A stretch of 64,000 nt of DNA from Chondrosia reniformis (GCA_947172415.1 OX359189.1:8756501-8820500), one strand, 5' to 3'. Counted from the stretch's first letter, positions 37,101 to 48,917 are shown. Program-made: numbers and translations. Notes: generated by a model from the sequence alone, not told the origin.

Positions 37101-39490
37101 ACATACAATATTAATATTCGTAGGTGTGCTTAAAGAATTATTATAAAATACATACAAGTGCTTAAAACATACAGTATAATGCTGGCTAATATATGTATAT
37201 GTTTAACAATTTTAATGTATTATATTAATTATATACTCCATGAATCAGATCAGTGCTGCCAATCGAATGAAATTAAAGACTGACACATTAACACTGCTAT
37301 TGTCAGCCAATACTGTTCTCTATACTTTCAACATACGTACATACATACATACATGCTAAAACCTTTGTAAAAGTTATGAAATTAAAATTGGAGGATCAGT
37401 CTATGTACAGGTAGTGTTTGAGCATGGGAATATGACCTTCTGTCTTATCAAATAGTCTATATTAATAGCATGAAGCCACTAAGCTACTAACTACTATATG
37501 CAGCTGTCTAACTAATAGCGCGTAAGGCCGTCAATTTGTGTGAATGTCTATAACAGCGACCGAGAATGAAAAATGGCTGCTGTAGCCATCACATGTCCTC
37601 AGTGAGCTCCTGCCAAGTTGCTTGCAAATGTTGGAGCTAGCAATTTAGCAACGTTAGTAGTTGTGCTGTTTACAGCTTTCTGGTGCAATTATATACGTAT
37701 GTTCTTTGGCCAGCTTTGCCCAAAAACAGACGTAATTGCACACTGAACACCTACAAGCAAGGGTGTTGTATGATTCATGCATATATAGCTAATGCTTCAC
37801 TGTGTAACATCCCTTTCTTGTTTCTGTGCTTTTTGTGCCATCCCTACATCTTCACTATTTTTGTAGAAAATATTTATTGTTCTCTATAATGTATTACATT
37901 TATGGCCATTAGCAAAATAAAAATGTAACACATCCATACTGAGAAAAGGAACAATGAAATTAATAATAGACAAAGACTGTTCCTCCATGTATATAATATT
38001 TTATACATATGCATGATCAAGTAGGAAAAGGAATTACCTTATATTATTATTATTACTATATAACTTGTACCATTAATACATTTTACAGTCTATATGTACA
38101 AGGAGGAATGCTTATATACGTATGTAGGGACACCATTTTACTTAAAAAGGAGATACAAGAATAAAACATATTCAATACTTTAAGAGTAGAATGTAATTAG
38201 TATATATCTTTATATATTTACTACAAAAATGTATTATTAGATCAATTACCGTTCAAGGTCCTATATGCAATAGTTAACAATTTGAAGCCATACAACAGCA
38301 AAAATAAATCAATACTTTGTTATTTCTCACATATGATTATGTGCAAACATCAATGGCACATGTAAGTATGTAAAAACAGTGTAAACAAGTATTTCGAGTT
38401 TAAAAACTCGTGGGGCTGCCGCCCCCGAATTAACTCAAACTACTTGGCCACTTTGTTGAGATTTAATATAAATATTCATAACCTTAACAATTGAGGACGC
38501 TTAAGTGTCCTGAACTTTATAACTAACCATGGAAAAGTTTCAGCATCCTGAATGCCGGAATTAGGAGCACATTAACACTGCTATTGTCAGCCAATACTGT
38601 TCTCTATACTTTCAACATACATGCTAAAACCTTTGCATAAGCAATGAAATTAAAATATGGAAATTGGAGGATCAATCTTACAATCAGTAAAGGTAGTGTT
38701 GAGCATGGGAACATGACCTTCTGTCTTATCATAGAGTACGGTAGTACTCTATAAGTAGGGATGGCCGAAAAAAAACATGGCCGCCCTATTCAATGTATTA
38801 TCAATTAACACCTCATAAATCAACAACGTTCAGATTTTCGGTTGCATTCGTGTGTTTGCAGTCGTTTTTGCATGCTTTTCTAAACGCCAAAACATGTTAC
38901 GATGCTCTACAACCTTCGCAAAGTGGTTAAACCGAAATAGGCCAAATTCTGCAATTCCTCATTTTTTCTTCTTCTTCTTCTTCTTCTTTTTTCAAATGAG
39001 CTAGCGCTAACATGCGAACTTACGCAGGTACATGCAAATACTAAATCGTCATGAATGTTTCCGAACTAGGGAATAGGCTACCCTAGATTTCAACGCGCTC
39101 CAACCGAAGCGTGTTACTTTTGAAAGTGCCAAATTTAGGGCCTCTTTGAACGCCATTTTTTAATTAAATTTCAAATTCTCTGTATATAAAATAAGTAACC
39201 CGAATGAGTAATATTTGTGGTACTGCCGTTACCCGCGATCGAATTTCTTAGTCGCTTTGCAGGGCCTATATACAGTCGTATTCTTAACGATTATGGACCC
39301 TTTAATATCCTAAACTGAATGTTAAAGAACGGTAGAAAACATCTTATCAAATCTGGGATCTTTTCGGACGCCATTTTTAATTTAGAGCTCTCTATTATAT
39401 CGTCTATTCTGCTACTTTATTTCGAGTTTTCGCCAAGAAAACTTTCAAAACAAATATTAACAAGAAAAAAGGAGCAATACAAGTTAAATA
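34169..39490. repeat. Segmental duplication: long downstream spacer, copy 3 (part)
   Basis: No host gene is seen. It parallels spacers 1 and 2. Insertions: about 35,974-36,228, starting CAGTCCTACCTCGGATATCC (Tigger-like TIR), between text contiguous in copy 2; a truncated palindromic element at 38,388-38,560; and about 38,750-39,490, a GC-richer stretch next to the large inverted repeat that may belong to the same insertion. The segment 36,700-37,370 is partly repeated at 38,160-38,720. Confidence 0.55.
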
Positions 39491-39844
39491 AAAACATTCA
39501 AAAATGAAGTTAAAAGTAGGGATGGCACTATAACAGTGATTGGCACATCTAGAAAAAGTAACGAAACAAGAAAGTGATCATATGGTAAGGCTAACATTGC
39601 AGAAGTGGCATACTGAAACTTAACTATACACATCACTTCTATGTTTGGGCGCATCGATCCCTACTTCTAGTATATCCATGATGCGCCCAAACATAGAAGT
39701 GATGTGTATAGTTAAGTTTCAGTATGCCACTTCTGCAATGTTAGCCTTACCATATGATCACTTTCTTGTTTCGTTACTTTTTCTAGATGTGCCAATCACT
39801 GTTATAGTGCCATCCCTACTTTTAACTTCATTTTTGAATGTTTT
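39491..39844. repeat. Perfect 165-bp inverted repeat
   Basis: Arms 39491-39655 and 39680-39844 read as exact reverse complements over 165 bp, around a 24-bp spacer. A related TAGGGATGGC motif occurs at 38,756, suggesting a larger foldback element. No coding sequence; transcribed, it would form one long hairpin. Confidence 0.85.
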
Positions 39845-40791
39845 CATTTAACTTTAAATAGTACAAACCTCCTTGGACACACACAGTCATTCAATGAGTC
39901 AATGAGTATAATATTTATGGCCATTACCAAAATTGATTTGATCAGCACCATAAAAATGTAACACATCCATAACAATGAACAATGAATTAATGATAGACAA
40001 AGCCTGTTCCTCCATGTACATGTGTATATATATAATATTTTATACATATGTATGATCAAGTAGGAAAAGGAATTACCTTTATATAATTATTATTACTACG
40101 TATATAACTTGTACCATTAATACATTATACAGTCAAGGAGGAATGCTTATATACGTATGTAGGGACACCATTTTACTTAAAAAGGAGATACAAGAATAAT
40201 GAATATCTACATTTCAATCAACACATACTACATATAGCTACAGGTAGACCCTAAAATACAGAATATGTTAAAGATAACACTATAAAGTATACAGGCCTAT
40301 ACAGGTTCAAGTAAATTATATAATATTATACATATATGCAGTAGAGAGTCTATAAACTTCAAATGTAATACTACAAGGTAGGCTTCTAAGGCTTTGTACT
40401 ACACAGATAACTCCACAAAGTAACCATGAAGAGTTTAGTTTATATAAAACTGGTCAGATAGAGGGATAAATGTTAATTTAGTTGTTCTAGGTTACAACAT
40501 TAGCAGGTGTTACTATATTGTGTTTTTGTAGTTATATAAACTCTTACATACCTCAGGATAGTCTTCTTACACTTCTTGGCGAACGAGAGTATTTCCGTTT
40601 ACAAAAGTGAACCTGAACACACAAAAGTGCAATCTTAGTTCCTGTAAATGTATAAGCGTTGAGAAAAAAAGTAAAATGAAAGTTCATCTAGTTCAGACTG
40701 TCGATGCACTTTACACTGATACACATGTGCATATACGCATGTATATACAGTGTATACATACTGAACTGATCATTGATCAATTTGACCTTAA
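39845..40791. repeat. End of spacer copy 3 with conserved donor-bearing block
   Basis: It resembles 21,000-22,100 and 7,900-8,760. From 40,552 on the minus strand a conserved block ends in TCCTGAG|GTATGT. No protein-coding frame is conserved between copies of this block. Confidence 0.55.
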
Positions 40792-43209
40792 TTAACCCTT
40801 ACTTGTATCAGAAGGGATGGTTGTGAGTGAGGTTGGAGGCAGGGGAGACTCTGAAGGAATATTAGCTGTGAGGGTATAGTATATCAGATGATTATGTACA
40901 TATACTGTTACAGCATAAGTGATCAATGGCTTACTCACTTCTAACTCTCACAGATTCACTCTCATCCATACTACCATCAGCATACACAACAGCACAAGAG
41001 TAGTTAGCCTCTCCATTGAGGAAGACACTCTTTCTTGTTGTCACACTCACAACTGTCTCAGTATTACTCTGGAATACATTCATATGGTATGCATCAGGTA
41101 GATTAATCCTCTCTCCATCCTTCATCCACAATATGGGACTGGTCTGATTGAAGATGGGTCCACTTGATGTAGTATCAGTTATATCATGATGGTGACAGGT
41201 GAGTTGGACTTGTCTGTCGTAACAAACTGGATTCTTTGATATCATAATAAACAAAGAATCTGAACAAAATTAGTAATCTCAATTATATATGCACAATGGA
41301 CTATGTAGTTGGTTTGACCTCACTTAATGTAGTAACTCCCATCTCCACTGTATCACTTCTGATAGTGCTATCCTCCACACTCTGTGCTGTAATGTTAACT
41401 TGATATGTAGTACTAGGAACCAGGTTAGATAGTGCAATGTTAGTAGTGGATGTAGTAGTTGAGATACATGTTGATACATCAGGTACTCCATTCTCAACAG
41501 TACACCATGAGATGATGAAGGAGAAGGTGTAGTCTTCAAAACACACTGAAGGATTGTGGTCCCAAGTGAGGGAGATGGAGAATATTCGAAGGTGCAGTTC
41601 TATTTGAGATGGACTGGCCAGTTCACCTACATTATACATATGACATAATTGAATCCATACGTAGTTATGTGACTGTCATTATACTTAAAAGGGAGGTGAT
41701 CTAATAATAATATAATATGTCCTAATGTGCACGTGGTATATAATCACACCATTGTATATACATACATACACGTATAATAATACGTACATTTAATATTTAA
41801 CTAGTCAACTCACTGACATTAGCTGAAACACTGTTACTCTTTTCTCTATCAAAAGGGAGGTAATCAGCACAACTTTGAAAAGCTATCTCATTGTTTGCTC
41901 CTTCATAAAATTAAGATTATACAAACAGTGCATCTATGGGATTTCAGGTGTCTACGTATGTATATACGCATTAGAGTAAGTTCAACTTCATATGATATAA
42001 CACATACCATAATTGAATTGTTCAGGATGTAAGATCAAAATGACTGTACAAGTAATCATACGTATGTACATACGTACATATATATAAAGTTAACTAGTCA
42101 ACTCACTGACATTAGCTGAAACATTATTACTGCTTCTCCTATCAAAAGTGTCACTTCTCACAATGAAGCAGTTGTAGTATGTTCCTGGTTCATACACTCC
42201 TCTTATGACATTGATCTGGAGACCTCTCATGGTAGAATTGATGATGACAGTCTGTTCAGTAATTCCATTAGGAGTGTAGTCCACTCCATTCCTCCTCCAG
42301 AGCACACCACCCAGGTATCCACTGCTCCCTCCCAGAGGAGGATGTGAACAGTTTATCTGATAAGTCTCTCCATAACACACTTCATCAGGTAGATCAGTCA
42401 GAGTGAGGACTGGATTACCTAGTTACAAGTAGTGGATTTAACCGACTAGAACCACTACCTAGTAACAAGTAGTAGATTTAACCGACTAGAACCACTACCT
42501 AGTAACAAGTAGTAGATTTAACCGACTAGAACCACTACCTAGTAACAAGTAGTAGATTTAACCGACTAGAACCACTACCTAGTAACAAGTAGTAGATTTA
42601 ACCGACTAGAACCACTACCTAGTGACAAGTAGTAGATTTAACCGACTAGAACCACTACCTAGTGACACCACAAAACTGCTACTTTGCTGTTGGCTAACAC
42701 TAAATAGAACTGTTAACTGCTTATCAATTCAACAGTCTATATTGGTGGATCAGTGAGAATGAGAATTGGGTGGCAAATATACAGAATAATTTATCTAATG
42801 TAAATACTTACGTATGTCCACCTAAGCAATCTTAGACTATATATCTAAGCGAGAATAAGTGCAGAGTGAAAAGGCCAATTTTATTATAGGCGTCGGAGCT
42901 GGGGCGTCTGGGGGGCGGTTTTGGCCGCCCCACTTTTGCTTCACCCCTCTTCTTTTTAACAAAAGCTTATAGCTTGTCAATGCGGCAAAGATATATAGTC
43001 AACAGTAGTACAACTTATTTTTATCAATGATAATAATGAGGCCTCTCCACTTTGTAAGTGCTTCCGACGCCTATGAAGATGCAGTGTAAGATGCAGTCTT
43101 ACATTCGACTTTATATATAATATGTCTGCCTACCGCTCTGCCATAAGCTTAAAACGGAACACAATGGAAGAACGAAGGAGAATTCCAGTGAAAGCTGCTG
43201 TACGGACAT
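40792..43209 (-). CDS. Receptor copy K: predicted soluble signal peptide-Ig-FN3-Ig protein
   Basis: Exons: signal peptide 43134-43209 (MSVQQLSLEFSFVLPLCSVL...), Ig1 42107-42418, FN3-1 41324-41626, Ig2 40939-41259, and a short last exon 40850-40792. The last exon has the acceptor and the first 16 residues of the usual FN3-2 exon (ESPLPPTSLTTIPSDT), then breaks off into spacer sequence and stops at 40792-40794. All joins are phase 1 and in frame. Ig1 has INCSHPP ... VLWRRNG ... YYNCFIV; Ig2 has QLTCHHHD ... ILWMKDGERI ... NYSCAVVYADG. Without TM and tail the product would be secreted, a possible decoy for H, I and J, whose first three domains are nearly the same. The intron-1 acceptor lies in an expanded 40-bp repeat. 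It may instead be a 3'-truncated dead copy. Confidence 0.65.
41812..41867 (-). pseudogene. Duplicated scrap of the Ig1 exon end in copy K
   Basis: The last codons of Ig1 with the donor (ACTCACTGACATTAGCTGAA on plus) occur a second time here, in the K intron between Ig1 and FN3-1, fused to intron text that H and I carry elsewhere. Confidence 0.6.
42418..42657. repeat. 40-bp minisatellite over the K Ig1 acceptor, 6 units
   Basis: Six tandem units containing AGATTTAACCGACTAGAACC. H, I and J have one unit each at the same place (for example 51,473-51,512 and 62,747-62,786). Each unit contains the acceptor-type sequence CTTGT(T/C)ACTAG on the minus strand, so the repeat multiplies candidate acceptors just upstream of Ig1. 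Confidence 0.9.
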
Positions 43210-44564
43210 CTTGATTGGAAGACCCATGGGGGATTCCCTTTCTACATGTGACAAACCCAATGATAACATTCTAAAGGTATATATTTGGCTGCAGCGCCGT
43301 TGTTACATTACAGTTCATTAGTTTATTTGCAACTGCGGGGGTCAAATAAAGACTAAGCTAATGTATGCAAATCAAATTTCAGTTGAAAGTTTAAATCTAT
43401 GGTAACAGTTTATTTGAAGGGAATGCCCCTAACTAAATTATATAAGAAGTAACCAGTAGTTAGATATATTTAGTAATCAAAATGCAAACACACCATTTCA
43501 TCTTCATCTTCATGTTTATAATGTTCATCCTCTTTAGATAAACTTAAATTATATGTGCACCTTATCTTTTTATATCAATGGTGATTATGCACATATAAGC
43601 ATCCTACAACTGACAATGTGCAGTATGTAAGCAATTTATATATAGATTTAGTAATTGGCCTATATATAGTAACTTCACCATCGGTCATGCAGCTACCAAT
43701 ACTTGTTTACAAAATTTACAGTGGGTATGGTCTTCAAGAGGAGTGGCTTCCTGTCCTGTACTAGCCTGGGTGTATCCCATAACTATATAAGTATATAATA
43801 TTGTTACCATGCATATAAATACACATATACATATATATTTCTACACATATAAACCTAGGAAGAATTTTAGTAATAATAGGTATATAATAATATACGTATG
43901 TGTGTATATAGCAAACACTCCCTTCAATTTCCTAATTTGTATGAATAGGAATTTGTGTGGGAGGAAAAAGATGACTATTTAGGATTCATACGGTTGCTAA
44001 GTAGGTAATTCCCCATTATGTGTTTATATGGATTTGAGTACATATAGGTATATATTGGATACAGGGTATGTATACATAATATTAAGAGGAGATAATATAC
44101 ATTATATTGCTGATGAAGACCAATGGGTTAAAATGTTCTATTCCAAAGATCAAATATAATTTGCTAGCACTAGTACTGTTGCTCAATAATCCTTATATCT
44201 CATCATGATTGCAACATAATCCCTATCACTTTAATGTTAACTTGATATGTAGTACTAGGAACCAGGTTAGATAGTGTAATATCAGTAGTGGATGTAGTAG
44301 TTGAGTTACATGTTGATACTCCACTTGGGAGGACAATCCCTCATTGTGTTTTGAAGACTACTCTTCTCCTTCACCATCTCATGGTGTACTGTTGAGTGAA
44401 GAAGGAGAACAATTACAAAGCTGTAGTGTATATGTTTTAGATTATACGTATAATAAAATACAATGCCACCTAATCTGGTCATCTGTGGGAGCTATATACG
44501 TACATATACATACATTTGGCTGTATTAGATAGGTTTAAATGTACGTGTGTAATATTGTATGTTT
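43210..44564. repeat. Intergenic duplicated block, unit 1
   Basis: It matches about 51,909-53,369 almost throughout. No intact gene; an FN3-1 exon relic lies at 44,231-44,395. Confidence 0.65.
44231..44395 (-). pseudogene. Relic of an FN3-1 exon (unit 1)
   Basis: Minus-strand match to the exon at 50,548-50,850 (CTCCATTCTC region lost; VPSTTYQVNI and CFEDYSSPSP text recognisable), with an internal deletion that breaks the frame. Its twin lies at 53,037-53,205. Confidence 0.7.
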
Positions 44565-44575
44565 CAGGACATTGC

Positions 44576-45304
44576 TTTTGAATTTTGTCATGGGAGTTTG
44601 GCCACACTTAAAGGTTTTGTTAGCAAAATGGGCAAAAGATGAAAATATTGTACATGTAAGCTGAAATGATGTTCATCAAAAGGAGTCATGTGATACTCAT
44701 GTTATGGTCATCTGATGTTTTATTTTCCTTGTCTTAGGCCATTTGTGTTTGTTTACAAAGAATTATTAGGACCCTTGGCATGCAGTATGCTGTGTTGCTG
44801 AGAGACACTAGCGAGGTCCTTCCCCAGTACCTAGATGCCATGAGGCATCCACGCATTATAGATGTCACCAGTCAGGTATGATAGACCCTTCCACATGACA
44901 TTGGTATTCAAGATGCCATTTTCCTATTTACAAAATGAACTAGTAAATATATTAGTTAAGCGAAACATTCAATCAGTAGCTGGGTGCTGTTCTCCTTCCG
45001 TTAAGCTGATATCTATGTATCCACAAAGGCCTCCCACAACCTGAATCTCCCTATCAACAAATATGGCTGTCCCAGGAGTACACTACAGTAGGTGACATAT
45101 ATACGTATGTGTAAGGTCCACACAAGGTTGATTGATTGTAGGAGTGGAGGCCTTGCAGGCTAGTGAGCAGCATACCGTGTTATCAGCAGGAACTTTATTA
45201 GTATGTTGGCTCTCAGCTCTTCCTCATGTATAGTATATATTATCTGGTGAATGCTACTGGTTCTTATACTTGATGCAGTGTGCCTACCTCATTCAGGACA
45301 TTGC
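44576..45304 (+). other. Unit-1-only segment with plus-strand exon-like pieces
   Basis: Unit 2 (53,370-53,380) has a single TTCAGGACATTGC where unit 1 has two (44,563-44,575 and 45,292-45,304) with this segment between. On the plus strand, 44738-44875 reads as a clean 46-codon exon between TTAG and GTATGA, with RTLGMQYAVLLRDTSEVLPQ in its middle and PRIIDVTSQ at its end. 45142-45200 reads VEALQASEQHTVLSAGTLL between GTAG and GTATGT. The frames look protein-like, but I do not recognise the protein and no start or stop is seen. It may be a transposed gene fragment, or part of a gene deleted from unit 2. Confidence 0.4.
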
Positions 45305-45478
45305 TGTGTCAGCCATTGATAGAAACTCTCTAAATGTACATGTTTTCTGTAGCTTTTTGCTGGCAATCATTCATTCAATATCATAAATGTAGCTACTTAT
45401 ACGAAGGTACGTATATGTATATATTAGTTGGACAGGTATAATCATGTGCATTTTAATCATGCATTGACACTCTGATCA

Positions 45479-46436
45479 TCAAAACCAGTTCACAAATATA
45501 GCCATTGCAATAGCTATGGCCATCCAAGAGATTCCTTTGGTATTTCCCAAAGCATCTGCATCTGTGAAATAAAGAGACTATAGAATAAGGCATTGTAAGG
45601 GAGTCCTCACTTCTTACCACTTGTCCTGACTGTTATTTCCTGAAGTTCACTACAGTGAGCTCCATAACAAGAGTTTATTTGTACAGTGTAAGTAGTTGAA
45701 GGATTTAGATTTGTAAAAGTGTACTGATTTCCCTCTTCAATGTCTTCTTCATGATTACCATCATTTGAAAAGCAAGACACCTTATATGTTACATTTAAAT
45801 CACACTCTGAAGATACAGGATCCCAAAACACTGTAATGGCTGTTAGTGAAGTTACGGGTTCAAGAAGATTCACTTCACTTGGAACTACTTATATAAGAAT
45901 AATACAACGTACAGCAATGATAACACATGATGAAGTATTATTGCAGTTATAATGATATACCGTACCTTTAGCAATAATAGTGACTACCTCACTAAGCTCC
46001 CTGCCTCTAGTAACTTGATTAGCAATAAAAGCTTGATATGTAGTACCAAAGGGAAAGTCACCTCCACAAGTAATTGTTAGTGTAGTTCTTGTTGCTGCAG
46101 TGGAAACCTCCTCAAAGAGACCATCTGGAACATAGTCACTTCCATTTCTTATCCACATTATACTTGGCAGATAACCAGAGTCTCCACCAAGTTCAGGATG
46201 AGTAAACGTTATAGTGACGCTACCACCAAGACAAACTGCCACTTCTCCTGATTGATCAACATGGATAGTAACATGGATAGTAGCTAAAATACAAGAGGAA
46301 TATTACTGAACTGATAGAGCTGAACAAGGATTGACATCATGTGAAACTGAAGTATTTGATCACAATCAACATTAGTAGCTTACTCACCATAGGTAAGATG
46401 AAGTAGAACAAACAAAACAAGAAGTTTGGCTTTCAT
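45479..46436 (-). CDS. Gene F: small Ig-FN3 protein with C-terminal GPI-type signal
   Basis: Four exons, all in frame: signal peptide 46388-46436 (MKAKLLVLFVLLHLTY), Ig 45966-46283, FN3 45618-45884, last exon 45479-45561; 238 residues. The C-terminus after the FN3 domain reads TSDADALGNTKG then ISWMAIAIAMAIFVNWF and stops. This is a small-residue site, a short spacer and a hydrophobic end with no cytoplasmic tail, which fits a GPI-anchor signal (inference; a bare TM anchor is the alternative). The Ig domain is related to Ig1 of H-K (THPELGGDSGYL ... MWIRNGSDY), but both core cysteines are replaced (ITFTHP, TYQAFIA). FN3 has CDLNVTYKVSCF and ELQEITVRTS. It lies between K and H in the same orientation. 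Confidence 0.75.
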
Positions 46437-46705
46437 TTCGACAATGTGTCTAACTCTCACTCCTGTTTATCTACATATTGTATGTTACAAATAGTAAGAT
46501 AAAATGTAATTGTAAATGAGTACGTATACATACTAGTGGGTAATCTATAAACACACAAGCCTTTGTGTATACGTATATACTCCATGGCTTTGAATGACTA
46601 AATTACAGGTACTACATATAGCCGACTCGAGGTTACAATCGACACAATAATAGGATAGAACAATGCTGTAACAGTTTCAATTTCAGATTGTATAGTTATA
46701 CATAC

Positions 46706-46760
46706 CTTGGGATCGTCTTTCTAATGTACTTCTTGGTAAACGAGAGTATTTCCGGCAAAA
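46706..46760 (-). promoter_or_regulatory. Conserved upstream block of gene F (possible 5' UTR exon)
   Basis: Minus strand: CGGAAATACTCTCG ... AAGACGATCCCAAG|GTATGT. Related blocks end in a donor at 8,587, 21,890, 40,552 and 54,767, while the sequence is not conserved as protein. Located 270 bp upstream of the F start codon, it would serve as a non-coding first exon or promoter-proximal element (inference). Confidence 0.4.
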
Positions 46761-46805
46761 TGGATGACAGACTATCCATTGTATATAGCTGATAATCTGA
46801 CAACT

Positions 46806-46991
46806 TCACTTTTCCTGATAGATCAACAATGATAGTTGCTGAAATACAAGAGGAATATTACTGAACTGATAGAGCCAAGCAAGGATTGACATCATGTGAA
46901 ACTAAAGTATTTAATCACAATCAACAATAGTAGCTTACTCACCATAGGTAAGATGAAGTAGAACAAACAAAACAAGAAGTTTGCCTTTCAT
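46806..46991 (-). pseudogene. Gene L: broken copy of gene F
   Basis: A signal-peptide exon at 46943-46991 (MKGKLLVLFVLLHLTY, GTGAGT donor) is followed by the first codons of the Ig exon (TIIVDLSGK) ending near 46,806, where the sequence passes into the FN3-flank/upstream block of gene F. The rest of the Ig domain, the FN3 and the anchor exon are missing. Confidence 0.75.
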
Positions 46992-47474
46992 TTCTTTTAT
47001 ATTTGTGTTTAACTCTCACTCCTTTTTACCTACGTATTGTATGTTAAAGATAAAATGTAATTGTAAACGAGTACATACTAGCAGGTAGTCTATAAATACA
47101 CAAGTCCTTTGTGTATACGTATATACTCCATGGCTTTGAAGGACTAAATTATGAACTATAAAGAATAGAATGCAAGAAGTATTAGTAAGAAAGACGATCC
47201 CGAGGTATGTAATAGTTTAAATAACTACAAAATACACAAAATAGTAACAGCAACTTGACGAATGAGAGTATTTCCACTTACAAGGCAAAAGTACTTGAAC
47301 ACACAAAGTCTTCAGATGCAATCAGTTCCTGTAAATTTACAAACACAAGTGTTTTGAGAAAAAAGTAAAATGGATGACAGACTATCCATCCACTTTCCAT
47401 ATTTCCTTGCAGTGACACTGGTACATACATATACAGTATACAAACTGAACTGACCGTTTATCATTGTAGCTGAT

Positions 47475-47738
47475 AATCTTACAAGTTCACTCCTGATACT
47501 TGGGTAGTCTTCTTTTCAGTAAGCTCCAACTTCAATCTCATAAGATGTACCAGGAGTAAGACCTTTAATAGTGTAGGATGTTTCAATAGTGGTTGTATTC
47601 CTCAAACTAGATCCATCTCCACTCTGTTGCCATGTTACCTCATACATGAAGGTACACTTCTCAAAACACTCATCACTGTGGGACCACATCAGGGAGATAC
47701 TTGTATCAGAAGGGATGGATGTGAGTGAGGTTGGAGGT
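47475..47738 (-). pseudogene. Relic of an FN3-2 exon (unit 1)
   Basis: Most of the exon is preserved (WSHSDECFEKCTF ... SYTIKGLTPGTSYEIEVGAY), but TGA follows GAY where paralogues have Cys. It is flanked by spacer sequence, not by a TM exon. Its twin is at 55,025-55,283. Confidence 0.7.
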
Positions 47739-48814
47739 GATATCTACATACATATAATTTAATAGTAGAATGAACATATTGATAGTACTGCTATAGGATA
47801 TATACTGCATAATATAGGTATATGGATACACAATGTGAGTAATAATTTGTTGAGTGTTTCACTTGATCTTATCTTTTCTGAAGACCTTGTTCTCATTATA
47901 TTCTAATAAAGTTAGCCAGTGTACCTTCTATAGCTACTTTAGCCTTAATTAAAATTAGTCACTGAATTTTACATACATTTGTATGATAGAATAAAGATTC
48001 ATTGTTACAATGTTACAATGATAAGCAAGATCGTTGAGCTTTCTGTAGCAGAATGAAACAATTAAGAATATTTGAGAACTTTTCAGTCAGTAGAATAAAA
48101 CCAATGTAACCTATTAGTGTTAAATTCAGATGATGAAGTTCTATACACTTTTATATATATTGTAGTTGCACTTCTACTCATTCTTTAGTGTCCCTGCCAC
48201 CATTTTATCATGCATAATCAAAGTTTCAGGGCATTCCCCTTATGACTATGTATGCAATATTATTTATGCTTTATATAATAATATAGGCTATATATATGTA
48301 TAATAGCAATTATTATAGTCTCAAACAAGTTATCTTTAATGATATATTCACTATAAACAAAATCATGGCCAGTGACTTACCAATAAACAGTAACTGGTGG
48401 CTGTCCTTGTATATATATCTCTAAACATGTACTACTTCCTCACTGATGTACGTATTACTGTATATCAACCAACACTTTCTAGGTCAGATACATAAGGCAT
48501 ATATTATTTCAGTTATAAATTTAGAGTGAGTATTAATTTACTTGTAATATATAATTCTACTAAATACGTACGTAGCTGACTGTAGCTGACTGTATATCTT
48601 TTGGGCCAATTGGCACTTTGAACTACATCTGAATGTTCTTGCCATCCATTTTCACATGAATAACCAATACACCATTCTTACATGCTAGACATTGAGATTG
48701 GTTCATGTACTCTAGTGAGGTTGGTGGAGATGGCTTCATTAGATATTGACAGAGAGAGACAGAGTGACAGATGAGCTAATAGGAACACTCTACTCAGTAT
48801 CACCATCATCATAT

Positions 48815-48917
48815 TTTGATCCCATTCATCCTCTATAACATATCCACTACTTCCTCCAAGAGGAGGATGTGTATAAATCTCTCCATAACACACTTCATCA
48901 GGTAAATCAGTCAGTTG
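48815..48917 (-). pseudogene. Relic of an Ig1 exon (unit 1)
   Basis: Reads DEVCYGEIYTHPPLGGSSGY then departs from the Ig1 pattern; the QINCS segment is deleted and the C-terminal half is unrelated. Twin copy at 56,015-56,102. Confidence 0.7.

Noticed and set aside
37683..37889. Plus-strand 68-residue frame with a hydrophobic C-terminus
   Set aside because: Not conserved in the sister spacers, no recognisable domain, ordinary length for chance in AT-rich DNA.
42418..42657. CRISPR-like regular spacing
   Set aside because: Units are contiguous and identical, without distinct spacers, in eukaryotic intron DNA; it is a minisatellite.
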